Shown here one piece after another: positions 39,177-47,920 of a stretch of 64,000 bases of DNA. A model generated the notes under the pieces. That model ran no database searches. It had not been told where the DNA came from and was given only the letters and a program-made list of their open reading frames with translations. The position numbers and the translations under genes are program-made. Numbering within the stretch: the first letter of the stretch is position 1; every line of letters begins with the position of its first letter. Origin of the DNA: TH-plancto1 sp031431195 (GTDB taxonomy: Bacteria > Planctomycetota > Planctomycetia > Planctomycetales > Planctomycetaceae); assembly GCA_031431195.1 (NCBI GenBank), contig JANPCU010000361.1, positions 65,160 to 129,159 on the forward strand, written 5' to 3'.

Positions 39177-40049
39177 ATGAGTTCATCTCGCTCAAGCAAA
39201 AAGTCGACCGGGTCTCGGAAGAAACGCCGGTCCGCTAATGACTTCGCTAAGAGGTGTCTATTGGCATCGTTGGCAATCTGTTTGATTGGAGCGATTTGCT
39301 ATGGAGCTTATCTCGGAGTCCAGAAAGCGATCGAGATCGTCGGTTCTGGTCAAGACGCTCGTACACCAACAGGGGAGCCCGCCGTAACCGCTGCTGCGAA
39401 ACCGTGGCCTCTTCCAGCTGGAACCCCTGAAGCAGGCCTCTATGGCACTCACTCAGAGCCAATTGAACCAGCGAACCGCGAGACGCGGCGTCTTCCATTG
39501 CGTCGACGCAAGACCGACCCCCTGGTGCAACTGACCAATGCGCGTATCGAAGATTGGATCCCTCCCGCCCTTCCCAATCTTCCACCCGAAGTCGCTGCAA
39601 AACTCAATGCTGCACGCCCTAAACCATTACACCCACAAAAAGTTCTTCGAGTCGATGTGACCCCGATCGAGTGGAATACTCCTCCCGATAATCTCGAAGT
39701 CGTACACGGAGCCTTTGACAATACTCCCAGAGGAGTCCGTCTAAATAAAGGGCAATTGGCAGCGATGAAATTGGGACAATCGACTACCGTTGAGATCGTG
39801 TTTGCGAACGAGCGCCCGAATCTGCAAATCTATGCTGTCACATCGGATGACCGCTATCGCACGGTGGATGGAACGACGGTCTCTGGAGTGAACAACTTGG
39901 CACCTACAGGATGGCCGCTCAACTTCAAAGTATCAAATACTCTGTTTGTCGGGACACCATTCGCAGGCCATATGCCACGCGAATGGCATCCGGATGAACT
40001 CGCATTATTGATCACCACTGGAGGGGAAGCGGTTATTATTTTTCAGTAG
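39177..40049 (+). CDS. Single-pass membrane protein of unknown function
   Basis: 290 residues. A basic serine-rich start (SSSRSSKKSTGSRKKRR) precedes one transmembrane helix (LLASLAICLIGAICYGAYLG, about 28-48) and a proline-rich extracytoplasmic domain (WIPPALPNLPPEV, HPQKVLRVDVTPIEWNTPPD). Start at 39177 has gagg seven bases upstream. Base composition is less G+C-rich than its neighbours, consistent with acquisition. No family recognised. Confidence 0.68.
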   Translation: MSSSRSSKKSTGSRKKRRSANDFAKRCLLASLAICLIGAICYGAYLGVQKAIEIVGSGQDARTPTGEPAVTAAAKPWPLPAGTPEAGLYGTHSEPIEPANRETRRLPLRRRKTDPLVQLTNARIEDWIPPALPNLPPEVAAKLNAARPKPLHPQKVLRVDVTPIEWNTPPDNLEVVHGAFDNTPRGVRLNKGQLAAMKLGQSTTVEIVFANERPNLQIYAVTSDDRYRTVDGTTVSGVNNLAPTGWPLNFKVSNTLFVGTPFAGHMPREWHPDELALLITTGGEAVIIFQ

Positions 40050-40087
40050 TCATCCCTTGGTCCGGGCGTTCTCCAGGAGCGTTTTCG

Positions 40088-40312
40088 ATGAATCTGAGTG
40101 CTGTTTCTGTGTTCGACCTGAGTCCGTCCGAAAAGATTCAGTTGGTGGAGGATCTCTGGGACGATCTGGCTGCTACTCCGTCTGACGTTCCCGTGTTGGA
40201 CTGGCAACTGGCGGAACTGGAGCGCCGGAAGGCCAACCTGATGAGCCATCCGACGTCTGGGCTCGCCTGGGACGAAGTGCTGCGGAGGGTCCGGAGTCGT
40301 CATGGCCGCTGA
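40088..40312 (+). CDS. Addiction-module antitoxin (unstable antitoxin family)
   Basis: 74 residues: DLSPSEKIQLVEDLWDDLAA, then LAELERRKANLMSHPTSG and W..VLRRVRSR. This fits the short RelB-like 'addiction module' family that pairs with ParE/RelE toxins. Its stop overlaps the toxin start by 11 bases, as usual for such pairs. Confidence 0.85.
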   Translation: MNLSAVSVFDLSPSEKIQLVEDLWDDLAATPSDVPVLDWQLAELERRKANLMSHPTSGLAWDEVLRRVRSRHGR

Positions 40313-40600
40313 ACTGGTCATCGCTTCAGAAGCCGAACAAGATCTCGACAAGCGTACGGATGGTACGAGGACCAGCGGGCTGGCTTGGGTGAAGAATTCT
40401 TGAGCTGTGTAGATGCTTCTGTCCAGGCCATTTGTCGCATGCCTGAGATGCATGCCATGGTCCACAAGGAGTACCGTCGCGCGCTGGTGCGGCGTTTTCC
40501 CTACGCGGTCTTCTATGAACAGATGGAAGGGATCGTCACGATCATCTGCGTGTTCCATACATCGCGACGGCCCCAGAATTGGCGTCAGCGTCTCCCGTAA
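40302..40600 (+). pseudogene. ParE/RelE-family toxin, frameshifted
   Basis: Begins MAAELVIASEAEQDLD in one frame. The family continuation (AYGWYEDQRAGLGEEFLSCV-like, then YRRALVRRFPYAVFYEQMEG) continues in the +1-related frame after about 40350. One missing base at 40350-40352 ('gacaagcgtac') explains it; restoring it yields a normal 99-residue toxin. Either an inactivated toxin beside an intact antitoxin, or a sequencing error. Confidence 0.82.
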
Positions 40601-40628
40601 GCGGCAAGCTGGTTCGTGCGGGCGGGGG

Positions 40629-41312
40629 TTAGGGGAGGCCCCACAGCGTCTCATCCACGCTCGTCAGTCGTGCGGCCTTCGCAGCCTCTCGCAGTTTGCC
40701 GACGAGGAACTGCTTGTGGTTGGCGACGGTCTGCTCGCTGATCCCGAGTTGAGCGGCGACCTCTTTGTTGGCCAGCCCGCGCACGAGCAACAGCTCCAGG
40801 CACTTCAGCCGTTCCAGTTCGCCGCTGCGCCGCCAGGCCTCGATCTGCTTCCGCAGGCAGTCGGCCAGCACCAGCTCTTCGGTCTCGCGGTGTTCGCGGC
40901 TGCGGGCGATGCTGCTGGCGCGGCGGGCCCGGTGGCTGGGGGCGGAGGGTTCCTGACCATCGTCACCGATCACGGGGACCAGCAGCGGACGCCGACCGGT
41001 TTGCCTGAGCCGGTCGGTCAGCTTGTGGGCACAGATCGCAAACAGGAACGCCTGGAGCGGTGTCGACGGGTCGTAGTTCGGCAGTGCAGACAAGAACCCG
41101 ATGAACGTCTCCTGCACCACATCTTCGGCCAGTTGCCGGTCCTTCAGCCGACTGGTCGCGAACGCCAGCAGCCGCCCCTCGTACTCGTCGATGAGCCGCT
41201 GCCACGCCGCGGCTTCGCCCTGGCGAATGCGGGTGAGGAGGACATGATCGGAAGAGGAAGGGACAAGGGGCAAAGGCGGGCTTATGGTTGAGGGTTTAAG
41301 GTTGATCGACAA
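40629..41312 (-). CDS. ECF-like RNA polymerase sigma factor
   Basis: 227 residues. Region 2 is in DRQLAEDVVQETFIGFLSAL and LQAFLFAICAHKLTDRLRQT; region 4 in RLKCLELLLVRGLANKEVAA and the helix-turn-helix QLGISEQTVANHKQFLVGKL. An arginine/serine-rich linker (residues about 120-145) makes it longer than a minimal ECF. No adjacent anti-sigma gene is seen. Confidence 0.88.
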   Translation of the reverse strand: MSINLKPSTISPPLPLVPSSSDHVLLTRIRQGEAAAWQRLIDEYEGRLLAFATSRLKDRQLAEDVVQETFIGFLSALPNYDPSTPLQAFLFAICAHKLTDRLRQTGRRPLLVPVIGDDGQEPSAPSHRARRASSIARSREHRETEELVLADCLRKQIEAWRRSGELERLKCLELLLVRGLANKEVAAQLGISEQTVANHKQFLVGKLREAAKAARLTSVDETLWGLP

Positions 41313-41390
41313 AGCCCAGTGGTTGCCACCACTGGGGTTTCCGCGAGTGACTCACTTGAGCAATCTTAGATAGAACTCCACAAAAAAATG

Positions 41391-41488
41391 TAGGGTGGGA
41401 CCAGCCGCTTTGGGCGCAGGCCCACGGATTCGTGAACACACATCGCACGTGGTGGGCCTGCGATCCAGAGCGAGCTGGTCCCACCCGA
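41391..41488. repeat. Palindromic element, second copy
   Basis: Arms tagggtgggaccagccgctt (41391 on) and gagctggtcccaccc (to 41488) with ggcccac / gtgggcc inside. The left arm matches the element at 13259-13357 almost exactly; the right arm is partly degraded. Confidence 0.75.
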
Positions 41489-41498
41489 CTTCACGAAT

Positions 41499-42578
41499 TC
41501 ACTTCAATGCCCGCAGGTAGAACTCCACAAAGTTCCGGTGGAAGATCTTCGCGATGTCGTCGCTGGAATAGCCGCGTTTCTCGAAGGTCTCTGTCATGTG
41601 AATCACATCGGCGATCGTATCGAGATCACCCGGCGATTGTTCGCGTCCGTACCCGCCGTCGAGGTCGGTGCCAATGCCGCAGTGGTTGGCGTTTCCCGCG
41701 AGTTGGCAGATGTGGTCGATGTGGTCGACGACCTTCTCCATCGGCACATCGGCAGAAGGGGTCACGTACTTCTTGTAGCCGGGAACGATCATCCAGTTGT
41801 CGAACGCTGCCCCGATGACCGCTCCCCGCTGGATCAGGGCCTTGATCTGGTCATCATCCAGCTGGCGATCGCCGGGGACGAGGGCGCGGCAGTTGTGGTG
41901 GCTGGCGAGGACCGGGCCGCTGAAGAGGTCGAGAGCCTCCCAGAATGACTGGTCGGCGAGGTGCGTCGCGTCGAGCAGCATCCCGAAGCGGTCCATCTCC
42001 TTCAGCAGTTCGTGCCCGTCGGCGGTGAGTCCGCCGACGCTGCCGGTGCCGTGGCAATACTCGTTCGGGCCGTAGTGCGCGGGGCCGACGATACGCAGGC
42101 CCCAATCGAACCACTGCTGGACCTGGGCCGGTTCTTGGATCGGCGGCGCTCCCTCCATGCTGAGTATAAATCCCAGCGGCGGGTCGGACGAGACATCGTT
42201 GGGCTGGGCTGCAATCGCAGCTTGCCAGCGATCGTACTCGCGCTGGAGCGTGGCCTTGTCGGAGATCTCGACGAGGACGCCCTTGCGAACGAATGCCCGG
42301 TAGTAGGCCAATTGCCCGAGAGCCATTGCATGCGCCGCCTCGCGCGATTGATAGAACGTCAACTCTTTCTGCTTGCGGTGGAGGCGAGGCAAAAGCGTCG
42401 CGACACACAGACCGATGCGACCCTTGTGCATCTCCGGAAACGAGACCGTGCAGTCGCCGGGCACGATCTCCGGGAAGTGCTTCTCGAACTCCCGAATCTT
42501 CTCACACGGCAATTCCAGATTGCGGTTCCACTCGACCCCGTTCCAGGCCAGGTCGAGGTGGGCATCGAAAATCAGCAT
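41499..42578 (-). CDS. Membrane-dipeptidase-family (M19) metallopeptidase
   Basis: 359 residues. Metal ligands of the renal dipeptidase family are in place: FDAHLDLAWNG at the start, the bridging glutamate in LSMEGAPP, histidines in DATHLADQSF and LASHHNCRAL, and the late aspartate in GIGTDLDGGYG. It hydrolyses dipeptides, possibly including D-residues. No signal peptide, so probably cytoplasmic. Start 42578 aligns with the family N-terminus. Confidence 0.92.
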   Translation of the reverse strand: MLIFDAHLDLAWNGVEWNRNLELPCEKIREFEKHFPEIVPGDCTVSFPEMHKGRIGLCVATLLPRLHRKQKELTFYQSREAAHAMALGQLAYYRAFVRKGVLVEISDKATLQREYDRWQAAIAAQPNDVSSDPPLGFILSMEGAPPIQEPAQVQQWFDWGLRIVGPAHYGPNEYCHGTGSVGGLTADGHELLKEMDRFGMLLDATHLADQSFWEALDLFSGPVLASHHNCRALVPGDRQLDDDQIKALIQRGAVIGAAFDNWMIVPGYKKYVTPSADVPMEKVVDHIDHICQLAGNANHCGIGTDLDGGYGREQSPGDLDTIADVIHMTETFEKRGYSSDDIAKIFHRNFVEFYLRALK

Positions 42579-42864
42579 CGGAAGCTCCGGGGGATCGTGG
42601 AGGAGTGAGCGGCAGCGGGAGTCTGCATCTCCGGTCAACTTGACGGCAAATCACTGCCGGTCCACCATAAACCCTGAACCAGAATCCCTCAACCCTCCCC
42701 GGCAGTTCCTGCCATTCCGGTCTCCGAATTCCGGACATTTCCGGGGTTGCAATTGCAGCTGACAGCCAGTCTGACATACACGACATCAAGCGAAATTCTG
42801 TTCGCACCCCTGACCGTCCACTCTCTGGCAAGGCAGATCCATTCGCCCGTCCTCGGCCACTTCC
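42579..42864. other. Divergent region with no recognisable signal
   Basis: Between divergent genes. It contains a decayed run of 'aaccctgaacc...ctcaaccctcc' near 42668-42700, similar to the heptamer in acnA. Otherwise featureless. Confidence 0.35.
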
Positions 42865-43686
42865 CTGTTCTCTCGCCGCGAGGCCCTGCTCTGGGGTTGC
42901 TCGTTGTTATTGCCGGGATGCCAGGGACTGTTTTCCCGCAAAGATCAAAAGTCCGAGATCGACATCGCGGGCCAGCTGCTCAAGCCAATTCCTCAGATGA
43001 AGGACGGCATCCGTCTGGATGTTTTTCGGGTCGACCGGCATGTGGGTGATCCCCGGATTGGGGAGTCGATGTGGAAGGCCGTCAGCCAAGGAGGATCGCT
43101 CGATCCGGCGACGATCCGCCGCCTGAACGAGCATGGGTTCCGCTTTGGGACCGTTCCAGCGAATCCTCCCGTGTCGCTCCAGTCGCTGATCCTGGCGACC
43201 AAATCGGGCTCTGCCGAGCGCACGCACCATGAATCGATGGCCTTTCCGACGGGGGGGCAGGCGATTCTGGATGTGATGCCGCTTCCCGAGGGGATGGACA
43301 TTGTCATCCCCGGCCCCGAAGGAAGTCGCCCACTCACTCTGCATGCCGCCAAGGCGGTCTTGAACATCCGGGCAGACAAAATCGAAGATGGCTGGGCGCG
43401 TTTGGAAGTCGTGCCGGAAATCCACCACGGCGAAGTGACCAATCGTCCCGTGGCCGGTGAGAGCGAATGGATGTTGAGGAATTCACAAGCTGTGGAACCA
43501 CTGTACCAGTTCAAATTTCACGTCGAGCTGAATCGCGGAGAGATGGCCGTCGTGGGACTCCATGATCAGGCGAAATCGCCTGTCGGACGGTGGTTCTTCC
43601 GGAACCAGCTGGAGGCCGCCCTGGAACGGGTGATGATGATTCGCATGGCCGATGTGTTCACCGTACAGGGGCAATCTGTCGGGTGA
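42865..43686 (+). CDS. Probable lipoprotein of unknown function
   Basis: If translation begins at the CTG at 42865 the protein has 273 residues and starts FSRREALLWGCSLLLPGCQG, a compact lipoprotein signal with the lipobox cysteine at 42919. The next in-frame alternative, TTG at 42904, would leave only five residues before the cysteine. The body has DGIRLDVFRVDRHVGDPRIG and a beta-rich second half (GWARLEVVPEIHHGEVTNRP). No family recognised. Start codon uncertain. Confidence 0.6.
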   Translation: MFSRREALLWGCSLLLPGCQGLFSRKDQKSEIDIAGQLLKPIPQMKDGIRLDVFRVDRHVGDPRIGESMWKAVSQGGSLDPATIRRLNEHGFRFGTVPANPPVSLQSLILATKSGSAERTHHESMAFPTGGQAILDVMPLPEGMDIVIPGPEGSRPLTLHAAKAVLNIRADKIEDGWARLEVVPEIHHGEVTNRPVAGESEWMLRNSQAVEPLYQFKFHVELNRGEMAVVGLHDQAKSPVGRWFFRNQLEAALERVMMIRMADVFTVQGQSVG

Positions 43687-43702
43687 CGGGCAATGTTCCG
43701 GT

Positions 43703-43761
43703 CGCGTGGGCTTTAGCCACGCGCGAGTGTGACACCCAGGAATCGTGAGCTAAAGCCCACG
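43703..43761. terminator. Inverted repeat between convergent genes
   Basis: cgtgggctttagccacg and cgtgagctaaagcccacg face each other over about 20 bases directly between two convergent stop codons. Could end transcription from both sides, though without a T-run; it may equally be a dispersed repeat. Confidence 0.5.
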
Positions 43762-45327
43762 TTACTTGGCCTTCTTCTCTTCGGCGATCTCGACGTGAAA
43801 CTCTTTGACCTTCAAGGGGTCGAGGTGCAGGATGGCTGTGTCGGTAATTGTTTTGCACATTCGCACGATGCGGGATTCCTGAGCGCGGTCCTTGTTCTGT
43901 TTGGCCACTTGGACCGCTGGGTTCTTGAGGGCCTCAATCCGGGCCAGGAACTGCTCCAGGTTGGGGAGTGCGTCGACCTGTTTCTCCAGATCGGCTACGG
44001 AATTCCAATCGGCTTTCTTGGCGGCACCTCGAGCCCGGGCCATGATGACCGCGCGTCGCGCCACGAGGTCGACCAGTTCACTCTCCAGCAGTTCCGTCTC
44101 GGCCTCGACAGTGAGCCGAGGGGAGTCGTCCGGGGCCTCTAAAACCAGCCGGGCCACATGTCCGGGGTAGACAGGAGCTTTGGCCAGTGGTGCGAGCCCG
44201 CTATAGGCGATCAAGTAGCGGATCGGCTTTTCCGGATCGGCGGGCAGGACGATGGTGCCATCTCGATCGGTCCGCAGAGTGACTCGATCGGTCACTTTGT
44301 CATCCTTGGTTTCCAGACGATCGAGGACTTCGACCCGGTAGCCCGCCATCGGAGATTGAGGCTTGCCGCGCGGGATGACCTGCACCTGCGTCTGCGACAA
44401 CATCGGGCGTATTTTCAAACCCAACATCTCCATCCGGCGACGACTGCCAGCCAGTGGAGCCTTGAAGGCCGAGATGATTGTCCCTTCCAGATATCCCCGT
44501 TCGACCAAGTCCATCCGGATCGTAGTCCACGGGATGTGCTGCATGCGCTTCAGTTCGCGGTTCTTCCCCAGATGCCGTACAAATGTGGTCACATGATCGC
44601 CAGCCGCGTAAGGCACTAAACTGAGATCCGGAGGCAGATATTCACCACCTCGAATTCGCAGTTCGACTCGATTCTCGACGACCTTTTCAATCGAGACCAG
44701 CGGGCGAAACAGCTCGAACACCAGACCCGCTGCCAGAGCGGGCACGAGTCTTCGGTCAAATGTCGTGCGGTCCAGAATCGATGTCACCGTCTGCGAAGCG
44801 CTGTCCCACTCCACTCCAGAGAGCCGATATTCCGACCCGCTCCGATCCAGTGTGAGTGAGAAATGCTTCTCCACCGAGTGGGAATTGAGAGCCACATTCC
44901 AAGATTCGGCAGTTCTCTGGGACAGCATGGCCCGGCTCAGCGGCTCTCCCGCTGGAGCGACACGGACATCGCATCGCCACCAGATCCCAATCCGCGAAGT
45001 CACCAGACCTCGCAGTTGATCGACCATGCGCTGGGCGTCTCGGTCTGGAAAACCCGCTTCGGAGTCCACTCCCAGTGAGATTGAAACCCGGTACACCTGC
45101 TGGTCGTAGGGAATGACGACGGGCTTCGGGACGACGACCGGTTTCCGCAGGTCTTTCGTCTGTAGATCTGTCGGGGCGAGTGCAGGGGCAACCGGTACGG
45201 GCGCAGCTGCTGCTGATGCTGCGCTCGCAGGTTCCTGTGCCCGCGCGGACTCCGAGTTCGCTGGGGACAGCTGAACTGCCACGGCAATCATCGTCGTCAA
45301 GACCCAGCGAGTTGCCGTCGATTTCAT
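43762..45327 (-). CDS. Secreted protein, last gene of the ExbBD cluster
   Basis: 521 residues with signal peptide (WVLTTMIAVAVQLSPANS) and an alanine/proline linker. Blocks include YRVSISLGVDSEAGFPDRDA, GDHVTTFVRHLGKNRELKRM and a helical C-terminus (KKADWNSVADLEKQVDALPN). The tail is lysine-rich (IAEEKKAK). No known domain recognised. It begins 70 bases after the oligopeptide-binding-like gene and is probably in the same operon. Confidence 0.75.
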   Translation of the reverse strand: MKSTATRWVLTTMIAVAVQLSPANSESARAQEPASAASAAAAPVPVAPALAPTDLQTKDLRKPVVVPKPVVIPYDQQVYRVSISLGVDSEAGFPDRDAQRMVDQLRGLVTSRIGIWWRCDVRVAPAGEPLSRAMLSQRTAESWNVALNSHSVEKHFSLTLDRSGSEYRLSGVEWDSASQTVTSILDRTTFDRRLVPALAAGLVFELFRPLVSIEKVVENRVELRIRGGEYLPPDLSLVPYAAGDHVTTFVRHLGKNRELKRMQHIPWTTIRMDLVERGYLEGTIISAFKAPLAGSRRRMEMLGLKIRPMLSQTQVQVIPRGKPQSPMAGYRVEVLDRLETKDDKVTDRVTLRTDRDGTIVLPADPEKPIRYLIAYSGLAPLAKAPVYPGHVARLVLEAPDDSPRLTVEAETELLESELVDLVARRAVIMARARGAAKKADWNSVADLEKQVDALPNLEQFLARIEALKNPAVQVAKQNKDRAQESRIVRMCKTITDTAILHLDPLKVKEFHVEIAEEKKAK

Positions 45328-45397
45328 TTCCCACTCCCCACATGTCCCCGAACTGAGTCCCACAGGGACCGCAATTCCATTGAGCAGACTTCCGGCA

Positions 45398-47863
45398 TCA
45401 CTGACCCGTGAACCAGGCTTCCAACGTCCAGCGATCGACCGAGTCGTAACAGTGCATGGGAAGAGGCGGAAACCCCCGGACGTTCTTCCGCACCACCATA
45501 AAGTTGTCGACTTCAAACAGCGGCAAATAGGCCGCATCCACTGACAGTCGCCGATGCAACTCTTGTGACTGAGTCACCACGCGAGTCCAATCCGCCGTCC
45601 GGTCGAGTTCCATCAGCTGTTGCCGGAGCCAGTCTGGCTTGCTGGTCAAGTCATTCAAATTCGCCCGTGGATTCACGGTGACAATTGGCCACCAATCAAC
45701 CACCGGTTCCGGCAGAATTCCGACGCGATAGATGAGGTCATACTTGGCTTGTGGCCCTTCCTCATCGGGGACCAGTTCGACAGTAATCCCAATTTTCTTC
45801 CAGCTGCGAATCATGGACAGAGCGGCCGCTCTTTCAGTGACGGAAGGCGGGGCGACCATTCGCAGAGTGGGTATCTGCTGATCTTTGGGGGCGAGAGCCT
45901 GGCTGGCCGCGACCGACATGGCGAGGGCGGCGGAGAGATCGTACTTCAGAGGGCGAGCGAGCAGGCTGTTGCCATAGCTCTCACGGGGAAACGGGGACTC
46001 GATCAAGCGGCCATGAGCCGCTGTCGTATCGCGCAGGATCACATCCTTCAGTAACTGATCCCGCTGGATGCTGTAAGCCAGAGCCCGGCGCAGTTCGCGG
46101 CTCTTGCCCGCCGGGCTGTTGGGATGAAACAGAACCAGGTGCGTCGTGGGCACGGCATAGGGCAGGATAAAGAAATTCTTGAGCACCTCTGCGTCGGCTT
46201 GCAATCTCCTCACGTGCCAGTCAGGCAGGTTTGGGGCCATCGAAATCTCGCCCCGCAGCAGGGCCTGCACCACGCGGTCATGGCTGGGGTATTTGTGTTC
46301 CACCACTTCCGAAGTGTGGTACAGCTGGAGTCCGGTGGGTTCCATGCGGCCCCGGCGGAAGACCGTCTGCTCGGGCTCGTCCTGCACGATCTTGAAGCCC
46401 GTATCTTCAGCGGTGTCATCTACCTGCGTCGGTGGGTAGATCCCGGCGAAGATGGCCTCGATGCGGGACGGCACCCGCTGAAACGTGATGGTGAACTCCG
46501 TAGGCGACTGGACTTTGATCGAGCGAATGAGCCCCGCCAGTCGTTCATCGAACTCGGAGTTCTCGGGCTGTGTCCGTTCCAACAACATCTGCACGACAGT
46601 CGGAGCATCCAGCAGCGGCTGAGATTCCCAGGGCTGGCGGTTCTGCCTGAGTTCGAACCGCATGCGCCGACCAAGGTCGAGTGGCTCCCACTCATTAAAG
46701 TAGCGTGAGCGGTACTGGGCGGTCCCCCGCTGCATGCGGTCCAGAGAGAAGAGCGGAATCCGGTGCAGGTTCTCTTCACGCAATTCGGCGTCGACCGCCA
46801 GGGGATAAGAACTCGCCTCCCCGGTCAGACGCACGACGCCCACATGGAGTCGCTGGTAGCGCTCGACCATCGGCTTGTGACGAGCCTTGAGATTCTTCAG
46901 CTTCGGCCACATCAGGGCCGCCATTTCGGCGAGGGCGGGGGCCTCTTCAAACCGGCCTGCTTTGTACGCTTCCTCCGCCTGGGCAAGCTTCTCAAGACTC
47001 CGCTGCTCCAGTCCATTGGAGATCGTCGCCACCTGCGGATTTTCCGGATACAGCGAACGCAGTCGCTCCAGATGATGGTGAGCCTGTGGATAGTCCTCTT
47101 TCTCGGCAGCTGCCAGGGCGAGCGTCTGCAGCACGTTACCAATCTGCTCACTGACACCTGGGAAATCTTTCTGGAGGGTATGGAGTTCTTCCAGAGGAAC
47201 CAGCGCATCCTCTAACCGTCCGGCGTCCATGCGGATCTGGGCATCCGCCATCAACAGCCCTCCTCGCTTCTCGCCCAAGCCTGGCCAGTCGGGAACGTTC
47301 TCCAGCATCCAGTTCAGAAATTCCAAAGCGACATCAATGTTTCCCTCCTTCGCGAGGAGTTCCATCCGGCGGAGCATCAGATCCTCGTGATGCACAATCT
47401 GAAGGACCTGCTTGACCGGAATGCGATATTCCGGCGTTTCTTTCTCGCCGGGAACCGTGACATACAGGAAATTCAAATTCAGGATTTCCACCTCCAGTTT
47501 GTCCAGTTCCGCTCCTTTGAGTCCGGGCTTCTGCTTCTTCTTTTCTTCCAGAGTGGCTTGTTGCTTGGTCAAAGTGTCGGGACGGGGGGCGAGTGATTCG
47601 ACCACCAAGACTCGGTGACTCTCCAGCACGACCCAGTCACGCAAAGGACCGTTGATCAGCGCCGCAGCTTCCGGGACCGCCATGTCTTCGTACAGGGGCA
47701 GGTCACTTTCCGTCTTCACGGACGGAGCCATGGGAGATTCAGCAGTGGGTGCCTCAGCCGCCGGAGCCTCTGCCGGTGCTGCTTCTTGAGCCCACCCCAC
47801 AGCTGCCAAGCCGTCGATGTTGAGAAGACCCAGACACCAGATTGTGATCCATCTCCCGACCAT
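45398..47863 (-). CDS. Extracellular solute-binding family 5-like protein with TPR-like N-terminal region
   Basis: 821 residues, longer than the usual 520-600. A signal peptide (RWITIWCLGLLNIDGLAAVG) leads into an acidic alanine-rich linker and a helical TPR-like region (about 190-330, LALAAAEKEDYPQAHHHLER). The rest resembles oligopeptide-binding proteins: APTVVQMLLERTQPENSEFD, VQALLRGEISMAPNLPDWHV, RALAYSIQRDQLLKDVILRD. No permease or ATPase gene is linked, so it may serve binding or sensing in the periplasm. It lies between the FHA/propeller gene and the last secreted protein. Confidence 0.82.
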   Translation of the reverse strand: MVGRWITIWCLGLLNIDGLAAVGWAQEAAPAEAPAAEAPTAESPMAPSVKTESDLPLYEDMAVPEAAALINGPLRDWVVLESHRVLVVESLAPRPDTLTKQQATLEEKKKQKPGLKGAELDKLEVEILNLNFLYVTVPGEKETPEYRIPVKQVLQIVHHEDLMLRRMELLAKEGNIDVALEFLNWMLENVPDWPGLGEKRGGLLMADAQIRMDAGRLEDALVPLEELHTLQKDFPGVSEQIGNVLQTLALAAAEKEDYPQAHHHLERLRSLYPENPQVATISNGLEQRSLEKLAQAEEAYKAGRFEEAPALAEMAALMWPKLKNLKARHKPMVERYQRLHVGVVRLTGEASSYPLAVDAELREENLHRIPLFSLDRMQRGTAQYRSRYFNEWEPLDLGRRMRFELRQNRQPWESQPLLDAPTVVQMLLERTQPENSEFDERLAGLIRSIKVQSPTEFTITFQRVPSRIEAIFAGIYPPTQVDDTAEDTGFKIVQDEPEQTVFRRGRMEPTGLQLYHTSEVVEHKYPSHDRVVQALLRGEISMAPNLPDWHVRRLQADAEVLKNFFILPYAVPTTHLVLFHPNSPAGKSRELRRALAYSIQRDQLLKDVILRDTTAAHGRLIESPFPRESYGNSLLARPLKYDLSAALAMSVAASQALAPKDQQIPTLRMVAPPSVTERAAALSMIRSWKKIGITVELVPDEEGPQAKYDLIYRVGILPEPVVDWWPIVTVNPRANLNDLTSKPDWLRQQLMELDRTADWTRVVTQSQELHRRLSVDAAYLPLFEVDNFMVVRKNVRGFPPLPMHCYDSVDRWTLEAWFTGQ

Positions 47864-47920
47864 CGGGCACGACCTTCCAGACAAGTCATTGAACAAGACT
47901 CAGACCTACGATCGACTCGC

